Both the position numbers and the translations under genes were made by a program. A DNA stretch of 29,549 nucleotides from assembly GCF_000611645.1 (NCBI RefSeq), contig NW_014013471.1:5889-35437 (forward strand), in the 5' to 3' direction. Shown in pieces: positions 11,300 to 22,947 of this stretch (its first letter is position 1; each line of letters opens with the position of its first letter). Source of the DNA: Monoraphidium neglectum (lineage: Eukaryota; Chlorophyta; Chlorophyceae; Sphaeropleales; Selenastraceae). The notes beneath the pieces were generated by a model, which searched no databases, was not told the DNA's origin, and was given only the letters and a program-made list of their open reading frames with translations.

Positions 11300-12541
11300 A
11301 TCGGAAAGTTGCTGCAGCTATGTCCGCTTCTATGCTGACTTGAGCAATGGTTCCCGTTTGGCACGTCCTGATGGGCGCTTCGCCGGGGTCGCTGATCTAT
11401 ATCAGCTCAGCCGGCATGAGGCCCGGGTACAAATCTAACATTCTGACATTTATGCATGATCGATGCGCTCGACAGGTCGCGTTGCCCGCTGCCTTGTTGC
11501 CGGGGCCTTGTGTGCAAAGGGTGGGTCCCTGATCTTGGCTTGTGGGTAACTTAACTCACATTGACGGCAAAATAACGAGTGGGTGCATGGGACGGGGCCC
11601 ACACTCGCAATTGACTTCGTGATGACACCGAAAGCGCCAACGACTGGCGCTCTCTTGGGCCCCAGACGGATCAAAAATGATGGGTGTAATCACATTGAAG
11701 CACGGGAGGATGTTGCACCCGCACGGCCGCCCCACGCCGCGCTGCCTGTACAGTGCAAGGCTCTCAAGTGTTGGTGAGTGCGCGAGTTCACACCAGCCAA
11801 CCGGCGCCCGGGCGGCTGGAGGCTGGAGCACTTGCAGAGGTGCGCACCAAACCAGACCACCCTCTGCAAGCAAAGGGGCCCCTTCCACCACAGGATACCC
11901 GGCGCGATGTTGCGTCGCGGCCTGGCACGTGCGTGACGCACTGATGCGACCGATTCTGCTGGGCCAACTCGCCCTCACAAGTTCTGCGTAATTTTAGACA
12001 TTCCCTGACATGGGTGCTAGTCATGCAGAATTCGGGGGAAGGGGCTACTATCATCTGCCCTGGCTAGGATGCTGTATGCAGTCCCCGTCGCCGGTGGTTT
12101 CATTCACACTAGAATGTGTGCAGCAGCACACACAGCCAACCAACACCATCAAGGTAGGGAAGTTTGCTCCGTTTGTTGTGGTGACAGTGCAGCTTAGCCT
12201 GTCAGCTTGCCAGAGCATGCCTTGACTTGCCAACTTAGTTGCGAGCCAGCGAGCCGGACCAGCATTGCTGCCTGCCATTCTCAGTGTGCCCAACTCCGGC
12301 AACATTGATGCCTCTGACAGCTGGCTGCAAATCGGTGAATTGGTGACACCCTCTCGCTGACCGCCGCCTCCTCTGTAGCCTGTCACAACACATTGACTGC
12401 TGTTATAAGTCATCGATCTAGCCGTTACTGATTGACCAACAGGTGGTGCCGCACACGCGGCAGTTGCGGCATAGATGCCCCAAACCATGTCTTCTACACG
12501 TCAGCGTGTGTTGCTTTGTTTGTTTTGCCCTGCTGCGCACG
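11300..12541. other. Spacer between kinase and RAP genes
   Basis: No gene recognised on either strand. It should hold the kinase promoter/5' UTR (near 11300) and the RAP gene 3' UTR (near 12541). GC is lower than in the exons. A nested inverted repeat sits at 11594-11663: an outer 8-bp stem ggggccca/tgggcccc and an inner 7-bp stem agcgcca/tggcgct with a 5-nt loop. Confidence 0.5.
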
Positions 12542-13657
12542 TCAGATCTTCGTAAATGTTGGCGGCTCGCCAAACGAAGCCCCAAGTGTAGCCCCCAGCG
12601 CCGCCGAGACGCTTTCAAGCAGCACCCCTCGCCGCCTCGCGCCCTCGCTCGCGGCCGGCCACTCTCGAACGGACGCGACACGCCACCCGAGCCGCGCCAG
12701 CAGCCAGTCGCGCGCGACGGTCGGCCCCAGCCGGCGCGAGGCGTCGTTTGCAGCAAAGTGCGTCGGGCCGTCCGCCTCGACCGCCACCCTCACGCCGCCG
12801 CCGCTGTCGCCAATCTCCACGCCGCCGCCGTCCGCTCCCTCGACTGGCGCACCGGCGCCGCCGCCGCCGCCGCTGAGGGCGCGCAGCAAGTGGCGTGCCG
12901 AGGGCGCCTCGACGGCCACGTCGATGGTGAGGCCCCCGTCCCCGGCGCCGGCCGTGGCCGGGTGCTCCAGCGACGCTTCGAGGCCGCACTCGTCCCGAAA
13001 GAACTGCCGTGGAGAGGTTTGCAATAGGCGAGTTGTCAAGCGCCAGGCGGCTACTTGCAGTTGTTGAACTGGGTTTGTTCAGGGATGGCGGCTGAGTTGC
13101 GCCTTGCAGGAGTTTTAAGGCAGGGTGGAGGAAGAGCAGAGGAGATACCGATCAAAGGGTTGAAATGCGAGCCTGGCCCCTGTTGGGTCAAGAGGCGCTG
13201 GGCAGCATCCTGTATGTACCAAACGCCGTGCGCGCCCACCTGCCATATCTCCCTCTGCATCTTGGAGACGGCCTTGACCGCATGAGAGGCACCCCATGCC
13301 GCCTGGCACCTCTCGAGCAGCTGCAAAACGGCTTCATTCTTGAACTCGTCGTGGTTGCCCTGCTCCTCCTGCTGCTCCTGCTGCTCCTGCTGCTCCTGCT
13401 GCTCCTGCTGCTCCTGCTGCTCCTGCTGCTCCTGCTGCTCCTGCTGCTGCCTCGAATGCAAACAACGTCCCAGTTTAACGCCCCTTTGAAGTAATTCGCT
13501 GTGGCCACCCGAAACAAGCATGCGCGCCTGATGCAGCTGCGCAGCCGCCTGCGTGCCGAGCCACCCCAGGCCGCCCGCGCGGCCCGTGCCGCCCACCGCG
13601 AGCCGCCGGGCGCACCGCGTGCAGAGCACGTCGCAGGCCGCCCAGGGCGGTGGGCGG

Positions 13658-13698
<41 letters not shown>

Positions 13699-14895
13699 AT
13701 CCAGCAGGACCGCCTGCATCACTGCCGCCCAAGCAAGCATGCACAGCCCCCTCGCGTTCAGCTGCGACAGCCATGCATCATCCTCTGACAGCCGCAGCAG
13801 CCCCTCAAGCAGCCGCGGGCACGGCGCCGCCAGCCGCGAGAGCGCGTGCGCGGCAGCCACGGCCGCAGACGGCGCGAGCGCCCGCAGCGGGGGCGCCTGC
13901 GGTGCGGCGCCCGCCGCGTCGGGGCCGGGTGTCTCGTTCGAGGGGGCAGCTGGATCAAGGAGGGCGGACACCAGGGCGTCTAGGCAGGCTTGGTCGTAAT
14001 AGGTCATCTGAGACAGAGCACCCGCCAACAACGCCGCATCCTGCGCGGCGGACGTGTGAAAGGAAGGTGGCCGGCGGCGGGCCGCGCCGCCGGGGCACGC
14101 GGGGGCGCGGTTCGGAGGCGCAGAGGGGGCCGTGGGCGTCCCAACGCCGCCCGCAGCGCCAGGAGCGGGCCGGGGGCCTGCGGTGCGGCCGCAGCGCACG
14201 CAGCGGGCGGTCAGGCAGCCATTGCTTTGGGCCGCGCGGCGCGGGGCGCCAACCTCGGGCGGCAAGGGGTCTTGGCTGGTGGCCAGACGGCAGCATGCGC
14301 CCGCGACCGCTTCCATAGCTGCTGGCGGCACCTGCTCCCCGGCGCCCGCCGCCGCCGCGAGCCCACGCGCCGCTGCCGCCACGCACGCCGCGTCACAACT
14401 CGGCCCGCCGCCGCCCTCGCCATCGCCGAGCGTTAGCGCCGCCGCCTCCAGCGCGCGAAGCGCAGCCTGCAGCGCAGGCCTGAGGTTTCCCAGCCCCTGC
14501 GCCCGCGCGAGCGCCGCGGCGGCCGCCCCCAAGCCGCCGAGCGGGGCTCCACGGAGGCCGTTCTGGAGCGCCGACGCGAGCGTGGCGGCGGCGGCCGCGG
14601 CGTCCCGCTTGTCGGCGGGTGTGGGGTGACCCCCGGGCGGCGCGCTGACGAGGCGGGTGAGGTGGTTCAAGGCCGCCACGTTCCAGGAAACGCCGCGGCG
14701 CTTCGCCTGCGCTGCCACGAGGGCGGAGAGCTGCCGCACCGAGCCGCAGTCGGACGGCGCGCCGCCGCCGCTGCCGGAGGGCGCCGCGGCGTGGCGGCGT
14801 CGCGGGGCCGCGTGCCCCCGGACGTCAAGGCGGGACTGGTGAGGGCGGTGGCTGCTGCGGGGATGAGGCCGGGTTGCTGGGCAGCAGGGGATCAT
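12542..14895 (-). CDS. RAP-domain protein with OPR-like helical repeats (organelle RNA-binding)
   Basis: Three exons are supported: 14895-14254, 14040-13240 and 13003-12542 (TGA), about 634 aa. The C-terminal exon holds a RAP domain at about residues 552-621: VRVAVEADGPTHF, then a Leu/Arg segment containing GWRVASVREW. RAP domains occur with octotricopeptide-like (OPR) repeats in green-algal proteins that bind organelle transcripts. The upstream Ala/Leu-rich helical stretch (for example VRQLSALVAAQAKRRGVSWN, and KAVSKMQREIWQ next to FFRDECG) fits that family. Two low-complexity inserts interrupt it: 12 Gln (13660-13695) and a QQE repeat (about 13363-13448). Intron 1 (14253-14041) is 213 bp with no in-frame stop, so retention would leave the frame open. 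The start is uncertain: ATG at 14895 gives an Arg/Ser/Pro/His-rich leader compatible with an organelle transit peptide, but another 5' exon is possible. It is divergent from DNAAF3. Its target RNA cannot be inferred. Confidence 0.85.
13363..13448. repeat. 9-bp CTC-CTG-CTG tandem repeat in the RAP gene
   Basis: About nine copies of ctcctgctg. On the coding (minus) strand these are CAG-CAG-GAG codons giving a QQE repeat inside exon 2 of the RAP protein. Confidence 0.92.
13660..13695. repeat. (CTG)12 trinucleotide repeat, poly-Gln in the RAP protein
   Basis: Twelve uninterrupted CTG units on the plus strand, read as 12 CAG codons on the minus strand between LLDE and HRPP. Confidence 0.95.
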
Positions 14896-15274
14896 CGCAA
14901 ATTGACTGCGCTGCAGTATGCCTGTCCCCCAACCCGCTGCAGCAGCACGCGTCCAACAGCTCGAGCTGCGGTTGCTGCACGCGGCTGGTGACAACCGGTC
15001 GGCGGCGGGTTGCGGCGTGAGCAACCGCAGATGCGATGCTTGTACGATATGACAATTACCTACGCTATTCGCTATACAAGCCAATTACCAACCCGCTACC
15101 GTCACTGCATACACGGAACACAGCAAAGCAGCAGTGATCTGCCTTCCATTGGGTTGCGGAGGTCCGGTGGTTGCATACGGCGAATCAAGTGCAGAATTAA
15201 GTACATGCCAACTCGAAGCTGCTGCTGCTGCTGCTGGTCCCGGTGACTGCGTCAAACCGGCCAGCGCGCCAAAT
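14896..15274. promoter_or_regulatory. Divergent intergenic region, RAP and DNAAF3
   Basis: 379 bp between the chosen start codons of the two divergent genes, so both promoters should lie here unless an unseen 5' exon of the RAP gene occupies part of it. The segment 15040-15120 is AT-richer than its flanks. No clear TATA box or other motif was identified. Confidence 0.45.
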
Positions 15275-17923
15275 ATGGACGATCACCACGTCCACCACTT
15301 CTGGGGCATTTCTCCGTACATAAATCTGCTGGATGTCATTGAATCAGCCGGCAAACCTGACATGACAGAGGGTGACGACGCCGAGGGCGTCTGCACGCTG
15401 CAAGTGCGCTACATCAGCATGCTGCCGGTCTGTCCTGCAAATGCTCTCAAATGGCTCGTGCTTTGATGCACTGATAAAAACACTGCTTTGTCCGCAGATC
15501 TGCCCCTGTGACTGCCGCCACACGCTCGCCACGCTGGCAGCAGCAGCGGTGGCGACCAGCGTCGACAACAGCCCCTCCGCACTCCGCCAGCCCGCCGCCG
15601 ACGAGGGCGCCGCCGCCGCGCTGCCGCCACTTTTGCCGGAGCAGCAGGCAGGATCACAACGGCAGCAGCGAGTGACACTGTATGTTTTTGAAGAGGAGCC
15701 AGAGCTGCTGGCACGCCACATGCTGCTGTTGTATGCACTGCTTGACGGCTCAAGGCCGCCCAAGGAGCGGGCAGAGGCGTTTCTGGAGTTGCACGGCAGC
15801 GCGCTGCTTCGGCGGCGCACGGCCGACTGGCTGGGTGCGCGGCGGGGGAAGCATGCGTGTTCTGCATGCGCGCATGCGCGTGTGCTTGCGTGCATGTGTT
15901 GCACACGCTCGTGCTGCGGTTGTCCCACATTGGTCTACACACGTAGTATCCTGAACGTCCTGGCCGAGCAGTGTGCCAGCAAGCAGCTCGCAGGTACGGT
16001 ATGCTTGCGCTCGATATAAACGCATGACTTCCAATACCCCCCAAGACACACACATTTATACCATACATAACTACACTCATGCACACCCCACAAACGCGCA
16101 CACACACACACACATACACACACACATACACACACACGCACACACATACACGCCGGGGTGTGCACCCTCGACTCACAGTGGAGGCAAGCAAGGTCCTGGA
16201 GGCAGCTGTGGTGGCCGCTTCCTCCACTGCCGCCCCCGCCCCCGCCCCCAGCAGCGCCGCCGCTGACGCCCGCGCGGCGCGCGACGCCGGGACCCTCATG
16301 GGCGGAAGCTGCGGGGACGCCGACGGCAGCGGCCCGGAGGGCGACGCGGCGCAGCTGGCGGCGCTGTTTGACCTGTCGCTGCTGAGATTTCAGCAGCGGG
16401 ACGCATTGCTGGAGGCGATCCAGCGATACAGGCGGAGGGTGAGCTGCGGTTCGGCGCCAGCAGCAGACCGTGACACCGACAGACGCTGGTATTTAGGTCG
16501 GGTTTGCTATTTTGGAAAGGCAAGCCACACTGCGCCGCCGCCTGCCCAGCTTTTGTGCCTTGGTACACAAGGCAGCACAGGCTAGCTAGGGGGCTGCCGC
16601 TGCGGCTTTCACAAGCCCTTGCACATGTACGTAGGTGTCCCATTACTGTATACAGTGATTGGCAGGTGTTGTGTTCAAGAGCCGAGCCTGCTGCGTCAAG
16701 GCCCCGTCCTGCTGCGTCGCGCCGCGTACTCTTCACGCACCGGCCCCTACGCAGGGACAGTACGACATGGCAAAGGCGTGGGAGACGCGGTGTCGGCGGT
16801 GGTACGCCGACCGGTATGACTCACGGCGCAACATGGTGAGGCAGGGGTCAGGCAGCCGCCTCACGGGGGCGGGGGGTGGCCAGGGTGCATGAACATGGGT
16901 TGGGTGAAGGGCGGCAGTCATCTTCCCGACAGGCGGTGCGATGTGCGCACACACAAGTGCAGGCGTCCGCTCCGCTTGCGACTGTGGTAGGGCCACACGC
17001 CTCGCGCGGGGGGGGCGCAGCGCGCGCCTGGATTCGCTGGGGGTCGTGATTAAGATCACTACCGCCGCGTGTGATCTTTCAAACAGGTGGACTGGGATTA
17101 CCACATGCGCATTGCGCCACGGGGGACGCCCGGCCTCGACGCCTCTCTTGGCAGCATCATCCACTTCTTCCACTTCAGGTGCCCTTTGGGTGCTTTTTGG
17201 AGCAGCTGCTGCGTGGGATTCGACCTGGCCGGGCTGCTTCGCTGCTGCGCTTCTGGGCTGGGTGTGCGCGTGCTCGAGGGTCGCAGGGGAGCTGCTGGGC
17301 CCGCTTTGCTGCGCACAAACATCCGTGGCGACCGCTGCATTTGAAGGAGCGGCAGCAACTGCTGTCCCCTGCCAGCTGGCACTGCGGAGATTCCCAGCAA
17401 ATCGCAGACAGGGCGATGGTTGTCCCTTCAAGCTTGCAGGGCGCGGCAAACGCTGGCTTGATGCCAATCTGGCCTCATCTCAGCAACAGCGGTCCCCCGC
17501 CCTTCCAGTGCCTTGCTCATGCGCCCCTGCCTGCCCCCACCCCCCAACGCTTGCGGGCTCGACCCACGCTGCGCTGCACAACCCGGCGTGCACCAAAACA
17601 GGCACTGGCGCTCCTGCGGCGTGGCGCACGAGCTGAGGGACAGCGTGTATGACGTCACCAACACGAGCCTGCTGTCCACTGCTCGCGGCCGCACCAAGGA
17701 GTTCAAGGATAGGTGGGTGGAGGGGCAAGTGCACATGTGTGGAGTGGGAGTCGGATGCAGTGGTTGCACACGTGCATGGGTCGCAATGCCGGCGTGTACT
17801 CCGGACAAGGTTTTGCATGCATACTGCATGTCAACTGTGTGTGTATGTGCTGACGCGAACTTTGTGCATTCGCACGTGCTTACGCGCGTATTGCACGCAA
17901 ATCCCTGTGTGTGTGCGTGCGTG

Positions 17924-17967
<44 letters not shown>

Positions 17968-19507
17968 CGTGCGCGCGCGTATGTGTGTGTGTGTGTGTGA
18001 GAGAGTGCGCATGTGCGTGTGTGCGTGCGCATATGCACCCACGCTGCCATTGATCTCTGCATCCTGCGCATTGTCGCAATGCGGCAATACAATGGGCATC
18101 TCCAGCACCGGCCCCCTGAAGCTCACGCAAGCCAATAGCATACAAGTATGTACCCATGCAATTGCCCCATCCGCGGACCCACGTGCCCAGGAACGGCAAG
18201 GATGTCGGCCGCAGCGTCGAGGCCTATGGCTACTGGGGCGACGTCGTCAACAGCCCATACCACTGCTTCGGCACCACCGCGCCCCTCGCGCCCGACGCGG
18301 GGCTCTTCTCAACCTCCAACCGGCAGTTTTCCCACAGCGCGATGGATGTGGCGGAGCACAATGTGATGGTGGGTTTCAATCCAGGACAAAGAGGGGTCGT
18401 GGGTGGACACTTGACAGGGGCACCTCGTGCTTGGCGTGCTGGGCATGCGGGGTGCGCTGCGCACAGCGGGGCTTGCTAGGTCAGCAGAGGGCAATCAGAG
18501 AAGCGGAGCTCAGGGTGGTGCGGAGGGACGCGTGATGCGTAGGAGGCCAGGGTCGGGCAGCAAGGGGAGGTCACGGGTGCACACATGCGCATCATGCCGA
18601 ATAAGTGGGACACAACAGGCCTGTGTTGCACGCATGCGTGTGCCATACGGAATCGGACCTCAGGTCGCCGCCTGCTTTTTGGCCTGTCTATTTGCAGGCG
18701 ATGCTGCACATGCTGCGCCATGGAGAGCCGTACACAAGGGGAGCCCGGGACGACGCGGGCGCAAACAGCGGCGCCGGCGCCGGCGCTGGTGGCAGCCACC
18801 GGGCCCATGCGGCGAGGGGTCCGACGAGCGCCGAAGTGCTCGCCGAGGCGGCGGCTGCAAGCAGGGATGCGGCACGCGGCGACGGCAGCGGCGAGGTGCA
18901 GCAGCAAGAGCAGCAGCGGCAGCGAGAGTCGCAGCAGGGAGAGCAGCAGGGAGAGCAGCAGCGAGAGCAGCAGCAAGAGCAGCAACAGCAGGAGGAGCAT
19001 CAGGAGCAGCAGCAGCAGGAGGAGCAGCAGCGAACGGCAGACGCGCGCGAGCGCGCAAGAGCAGAGGAGGCCGCGCTGCGCGCCCGTGACGCCGCCCTCG
19101 ACGCCGCGGCGTGGCGCCGCCTGCTGTCGCGCGCGCGCGTCCGCCTCGCGTGCGGCGACCTCAGGAGGGCCGTAACGGGGCGGCCGGCGCTCGCCGGGAA
19201 GTTCAGGGCCGCGACGCTCGGCCACATGCACCTGCACTTAGCGGGTGCCGCCCACGGCGCCGCGGCCGCGCTCGCGCCCGGCGCGCCGCTGCTGATTGAG
19301 GGGGCGCGCAACATGGTGCAGCTGTCGGACGCGCAGGCCGCCGCTTTTGAATGCAAGGCGGCCGAAATTGCGGCCGCCGGCGGGTTTGGCCGCGCGGAGT
19401 GCGCGCCGCAGGCCGCGGCGGCTGGGTGCGGGCCGGCTGTGGGGCCTGTACCGCCGGGGCACATCGCTTTCGTGCGGGTGGCGTCAGGGACAAGAGGAGA
19501 TGCATGA
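15275..19507 (+). CDS. DNAAF3: Dynein axonemal assembly factor 3 homologue (DNAAF3/PF22)
   Basis: Cytoplasmic factor needed to preassemble axonemal dynein arms in the DNAAF3 / Chlamydomonas PF22 family. Exons: 15275-15403, 15498-15834, 16179-16438, 16755-16835, 17087-17178, 17602-17712, 18191-18368, 18698-19507 (TGA); phases agree and give 665 aa. The protein starts MDDHHVHHFWGISP, the WG-S-P motif typical of the family's N-terminus. Next come CDCRHTLATL, LYVFEEEPELLARHMLLLYA and FLELHGSALL (N-terminal DUF4470-type domain). The C-terminal DUF4471-type domain shows RWYADRYDSRRNM joined to VDWDYHMRI, WRSCGVAHELRDSVYDV, AYGYWGDVVNSPYHCFG and APGAPLLIEGARNMVQL. A Gln/Glu-rich insert (about residues 464-508, 18899-19033) lies inside the C-terminal domain. 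Intron 2 contains a CA repeat and intron 6 a GT repeat. The gene indicates an organism with motile flagella at some life stage, or a recent ancestor with them. Confidence 0.92.
16097..16152. repeat. (CA)n microsatellite
   Basis: Interrupted CA tract with TA variants in DNAAF3 intron 2, ending shortly before the acceptor at 16178. Confidence 0.93.
17907..18004. repeat. (GT)n microsatellite
   Basis: GT-rich tract with GC interruptions (tgcgcgcgcg) in DNAAF3 intron 6. Confidence 0.93.
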
Positions 19508-20315
19508 ATTTTGGGTGTCAGCTTTCCTAGTCGGTGAGAGTCTCAGCTAATGAGCCAGGCGGCGCCGCGCTGTCGCAGCATGCAGTGCTTCTACAATAAT
19601 TGCCTTGTGCAGAAGCGCTTCGGCAATCCAGGTCCATTGGATTGAGTCTGGGGCCGGTGGCCACGGGATGCGGAAGGCGGCGTGCATTTCCCTGTGTAGT
19701 CTCGGGGCCCTAGCGCCGTCGCCGCCAGGTGGCGCGACAGCGCGGCAGGCCGAGGGCGGCCCGGGGGCTGCAAACCCACGAAGGCTGATTTTCGCAGCAA
19801 TTCGAGTGTGTTTGGATGCACCAATCGCAACTACAGGCCCAATATGGGGCGATGTCATCACCACTCGCGTGACTTGGACACAGCACTAATAATGGCCAGC
19901 CGGCAGCCACCGTTGCGCCAACACGCACCCCGGCAAAGCATACTCCTGCCGGGTAAACTGCATCCCATTTGCATTGGATTCGTATTTTGTATTTCATGGA
20001 CGGTGGCTTTCGGTGCTGCCGGTCCCCATTGTGCATTGTGGGAGGGATGACAAGATCAGACAGGCCACCCTTGCCATGAGTAATAGCGGGTCCACGCTCG
20101 CTGGGCAAGGTGACATGCGATCCACACTGGTCCTTATGACTTTATTTCTGTATTCTGTTGTCGAATCACCGCGGCAATCGACACAATCCCATGGACCCAC
20201 ATCTTGTTTGCGCCGTGCGGGACTCCCGAAGTGTCGAGACCAAACCCTGCTTAGGACGTGTAGCTGCGAGTCTTGAAGAACCAGCATCGCCATAAACAAC
20301 GATATACCTCGGCGC
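19508..20315. other. Spacer between DNAAF3 and the zinc-finger gene
   Basis: About 0.8 kb with no recognisable gene on either strand. It should include the DNAAF3 3' UTR and the zinc-finger gene promoter/5' UTR. No TGTAA poly(A) word was seen. Confidence 0.5.
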
Positions 20316-22875
20316 ATGCAGCGGTCCATGGGTGGAGGGCCATCAGGCTCCGCACCTGAGGACGGCGCGGACAGGCAGCACAGGGCCTGGACGCTGGGGG
20401 AGGGAATCATCGACCACGAGATCTACAGCACCGATCAGTTCCGCATTGCAGCCTTCAAGGTCCTTTCATGCAGCAACAGGGGCCCCCACGACTGGTGCGT
20501 GGCCGTGGGGCCGTCGGGGCAGGTTGCTTATGACGGAACTCACTCGACGGCTGCTGCCAGGCAGGCGATTCACCGCAATGAATCGCGGCCCGAGCGCCAG
20601 CGGCGTGCGAATCAGGCTGTCGCGTTGTTTGATACAGCGCTTCTGCACAATCAGGGCGGACGCGCTGCCGCGCCTCGTTCCACAGCCGCCGCGCGCGTCA
20701 TCGGTACGACACGGGCCAGATCACCACAACTGCCGCGCATGCGATGACTCGCCCTCTCGATGCTTGCCGATGCTGACTTGCCCTCTCGATGCTTGCCACG
20801 CGCCCTACGGCTTGCGATTGCACGCAAACCCCTGGGCGCAACATTCCGACTCGTGGTCACGCCTCAGGAAGTGGTGAGCGGCGCTCGCGCCCGCGCCGGG
20901 GCAGCGGGTCCCGCTAAATCGGCTTCCATGCATGAGGGGGCCCCCATCAGCTTCGCAGAGCGCGCAAGCGGCCATGCTACCGCCCGCCTGCCTCGCCCGC
21001 ACCTCTCCAACGGGACCTCACCTGCCCGTTTCCGGGTTCTGCCACCCTCCGGCTGCCGCAGCTGCCCCTTTGCACACCCCGGCGAGCATGCGCGGCGGCG
21101 GCCGCTGGACAAGTTCGCCTACTCAGCTGAGCTCTGCGCCTACGCCCGCCGCGGCGCGCGCTGCCCGCTGGGGGACGGCTGCCCGATGGCGCACCACTCT
21201 TTTGAGATGTGGCTCCACCCTGACAAGTGAGGCCCGGGCTGATGCCGCGCGCCGCGCCCGGCCGGCGCGGAGGCTCACAGGGCCCGTCGACGCCGGCGGA
21301 ACTGCGCGCAAATGCATTTGCGGCAGCGGCGCGCGCGCGGAGGCCGCGGCGCGCGGGCCGGGCGCCCCCGCTGGCAGCCGCCCCGGGGCGGCGCCCGCCA
21401 CGCACACCTGCCGGCAGTGCCTCTGACACATCGTTGCTAACGGCTGCCTAAACCGCGGCCTGGCTGCCCCTATCTTCTTTGCCCACAGGTACAGGACACA
21501 GGCAAGCATGCGAGGGTCTGGATGGCTTGGGGCGGGGGCAGACGCACACGCGGCGCAGGGAGGACGGCAGCAAAGTGCTGGCGGGTGCCGCTGCAGCGCA
21601 AGGCGTTTACGGGGGGATCAGACGAAAAGCCTCAGGCCGCAGCTGGCGGTGTTGCATTCCATGTGCATGGCCACGGCTGGCACTCCGCAAGCTGACCCGC
21701 GCCTGCTCTGCAACGCCGCCAACACCCCACAGATGTGCGCAGATGGGAGCGCATGCACGCGCAGGGTGAGGCCCCAGAACGGCGCTGAGCGGTTGGGGCC
21801 GAGGGATGCGCTCGTATAAGCTAAGCCTGCATGCTACCACCTGCCTTTTGCGCACAGCCCGAGGTGCGCCATCAGACGCAACAGCAGTTTGCCCCAGCAG
21901 TCCTCTGCCTACCATCGTCTGCCTCGTCTCTTCGCCCATCCTGTGCCCTCCTCGCCCTTGCCCTTGCCTCAGGTGTGCTTCTTTGCACACAGCAACGAGC
22001 AGCTGCGGGCACCCCCGAATGCTGCGGCTAGCCAAGAGAGCCCAGCCCTTGGCGCGTCGCGGGCAGACGCCGCTGTTGCGGCTGCTGCCATGATAGTGCA
22101 GCAGCCGCAGCAGCAGGCGCAGCAGCAGCAGCAGCCACAGCTGCAGCTGCTGCAGCAACTGCCGCAGCAACAGCAGCAACTGCTGCACCAGCAAATGCAG
22201 CAGCCACAACCACAGCTGCCACAGCAGCAGCTACAGCAGCAGGAGCAACAGCAACAGCAACAACAGCAGCAGCAGCAGCAGTTCCAGCAGCAGCAGCTCC
22301 AGCAGCAGCCAATGTTGTTGCGACACCACAGCTCGCCCATGCCCTTCGTTGCCCAAGCAAGAGAGCCGCTGCCGCCATACGGGAGTTTTCCCAGGACTAC
22401 TGCGATGGTCATCCCCTCCAGTCTGGATCGCGGCAGAGCGCTGCCGACGCTTGCGGCGGCGGCAGCGGCAGCAGGACCCCGCCCTCCATGGGCGGGCATC
22501 ACGCCGCAAGCCAGGCTCAGACTGCAGCAACCACTCCTCGCCGGCAGCGACGACTCACCCAGGCAGATGTCGCCCGCACCGCTGCCGGCCGCCGCGCGCG
22601 CGGTGCCAGGGGCCTCGTCCGCGGTTGGCGGCACGGCCGCCGCTTACCCTTTGCAGACGGCGGGGGCTGTAGTGCACACGCCGCAGCATGGCGCCGGGCG
22701 CATGCTGCAAGCGCAGGTGCAGGATGGAGAGGCAGGCTCACTGGCAGGTGGAACAGACCGTGTAAATATGGCGGCGCCACGCCCCGCAGAACACGCCGCG
22801 AGGTTTGAAGCCCAGCTGGTGCTCCCGCAGATGCGTGGTGCGTTTCCGGTGACGGCAGCGGCGGCGTGGCATCAG

Positions 22876-22947
<72 letters not shown>

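Noticed and set aside
13350..13450. CRISPR-like regular repeats
   Set aside because: The 9-bp period without spacers is a codon-level QQE repeat inside a coding exon, not a repeat-spacer array.
15900..15995. Possible small DNAAF3 exon (ILNVLAEQCASKQLA) before the CA repeat
   Set aside because: It does not fit the phase left by the exon ending at 15834, while the exon at 16179 joins directly in phase and continues the family sequence.
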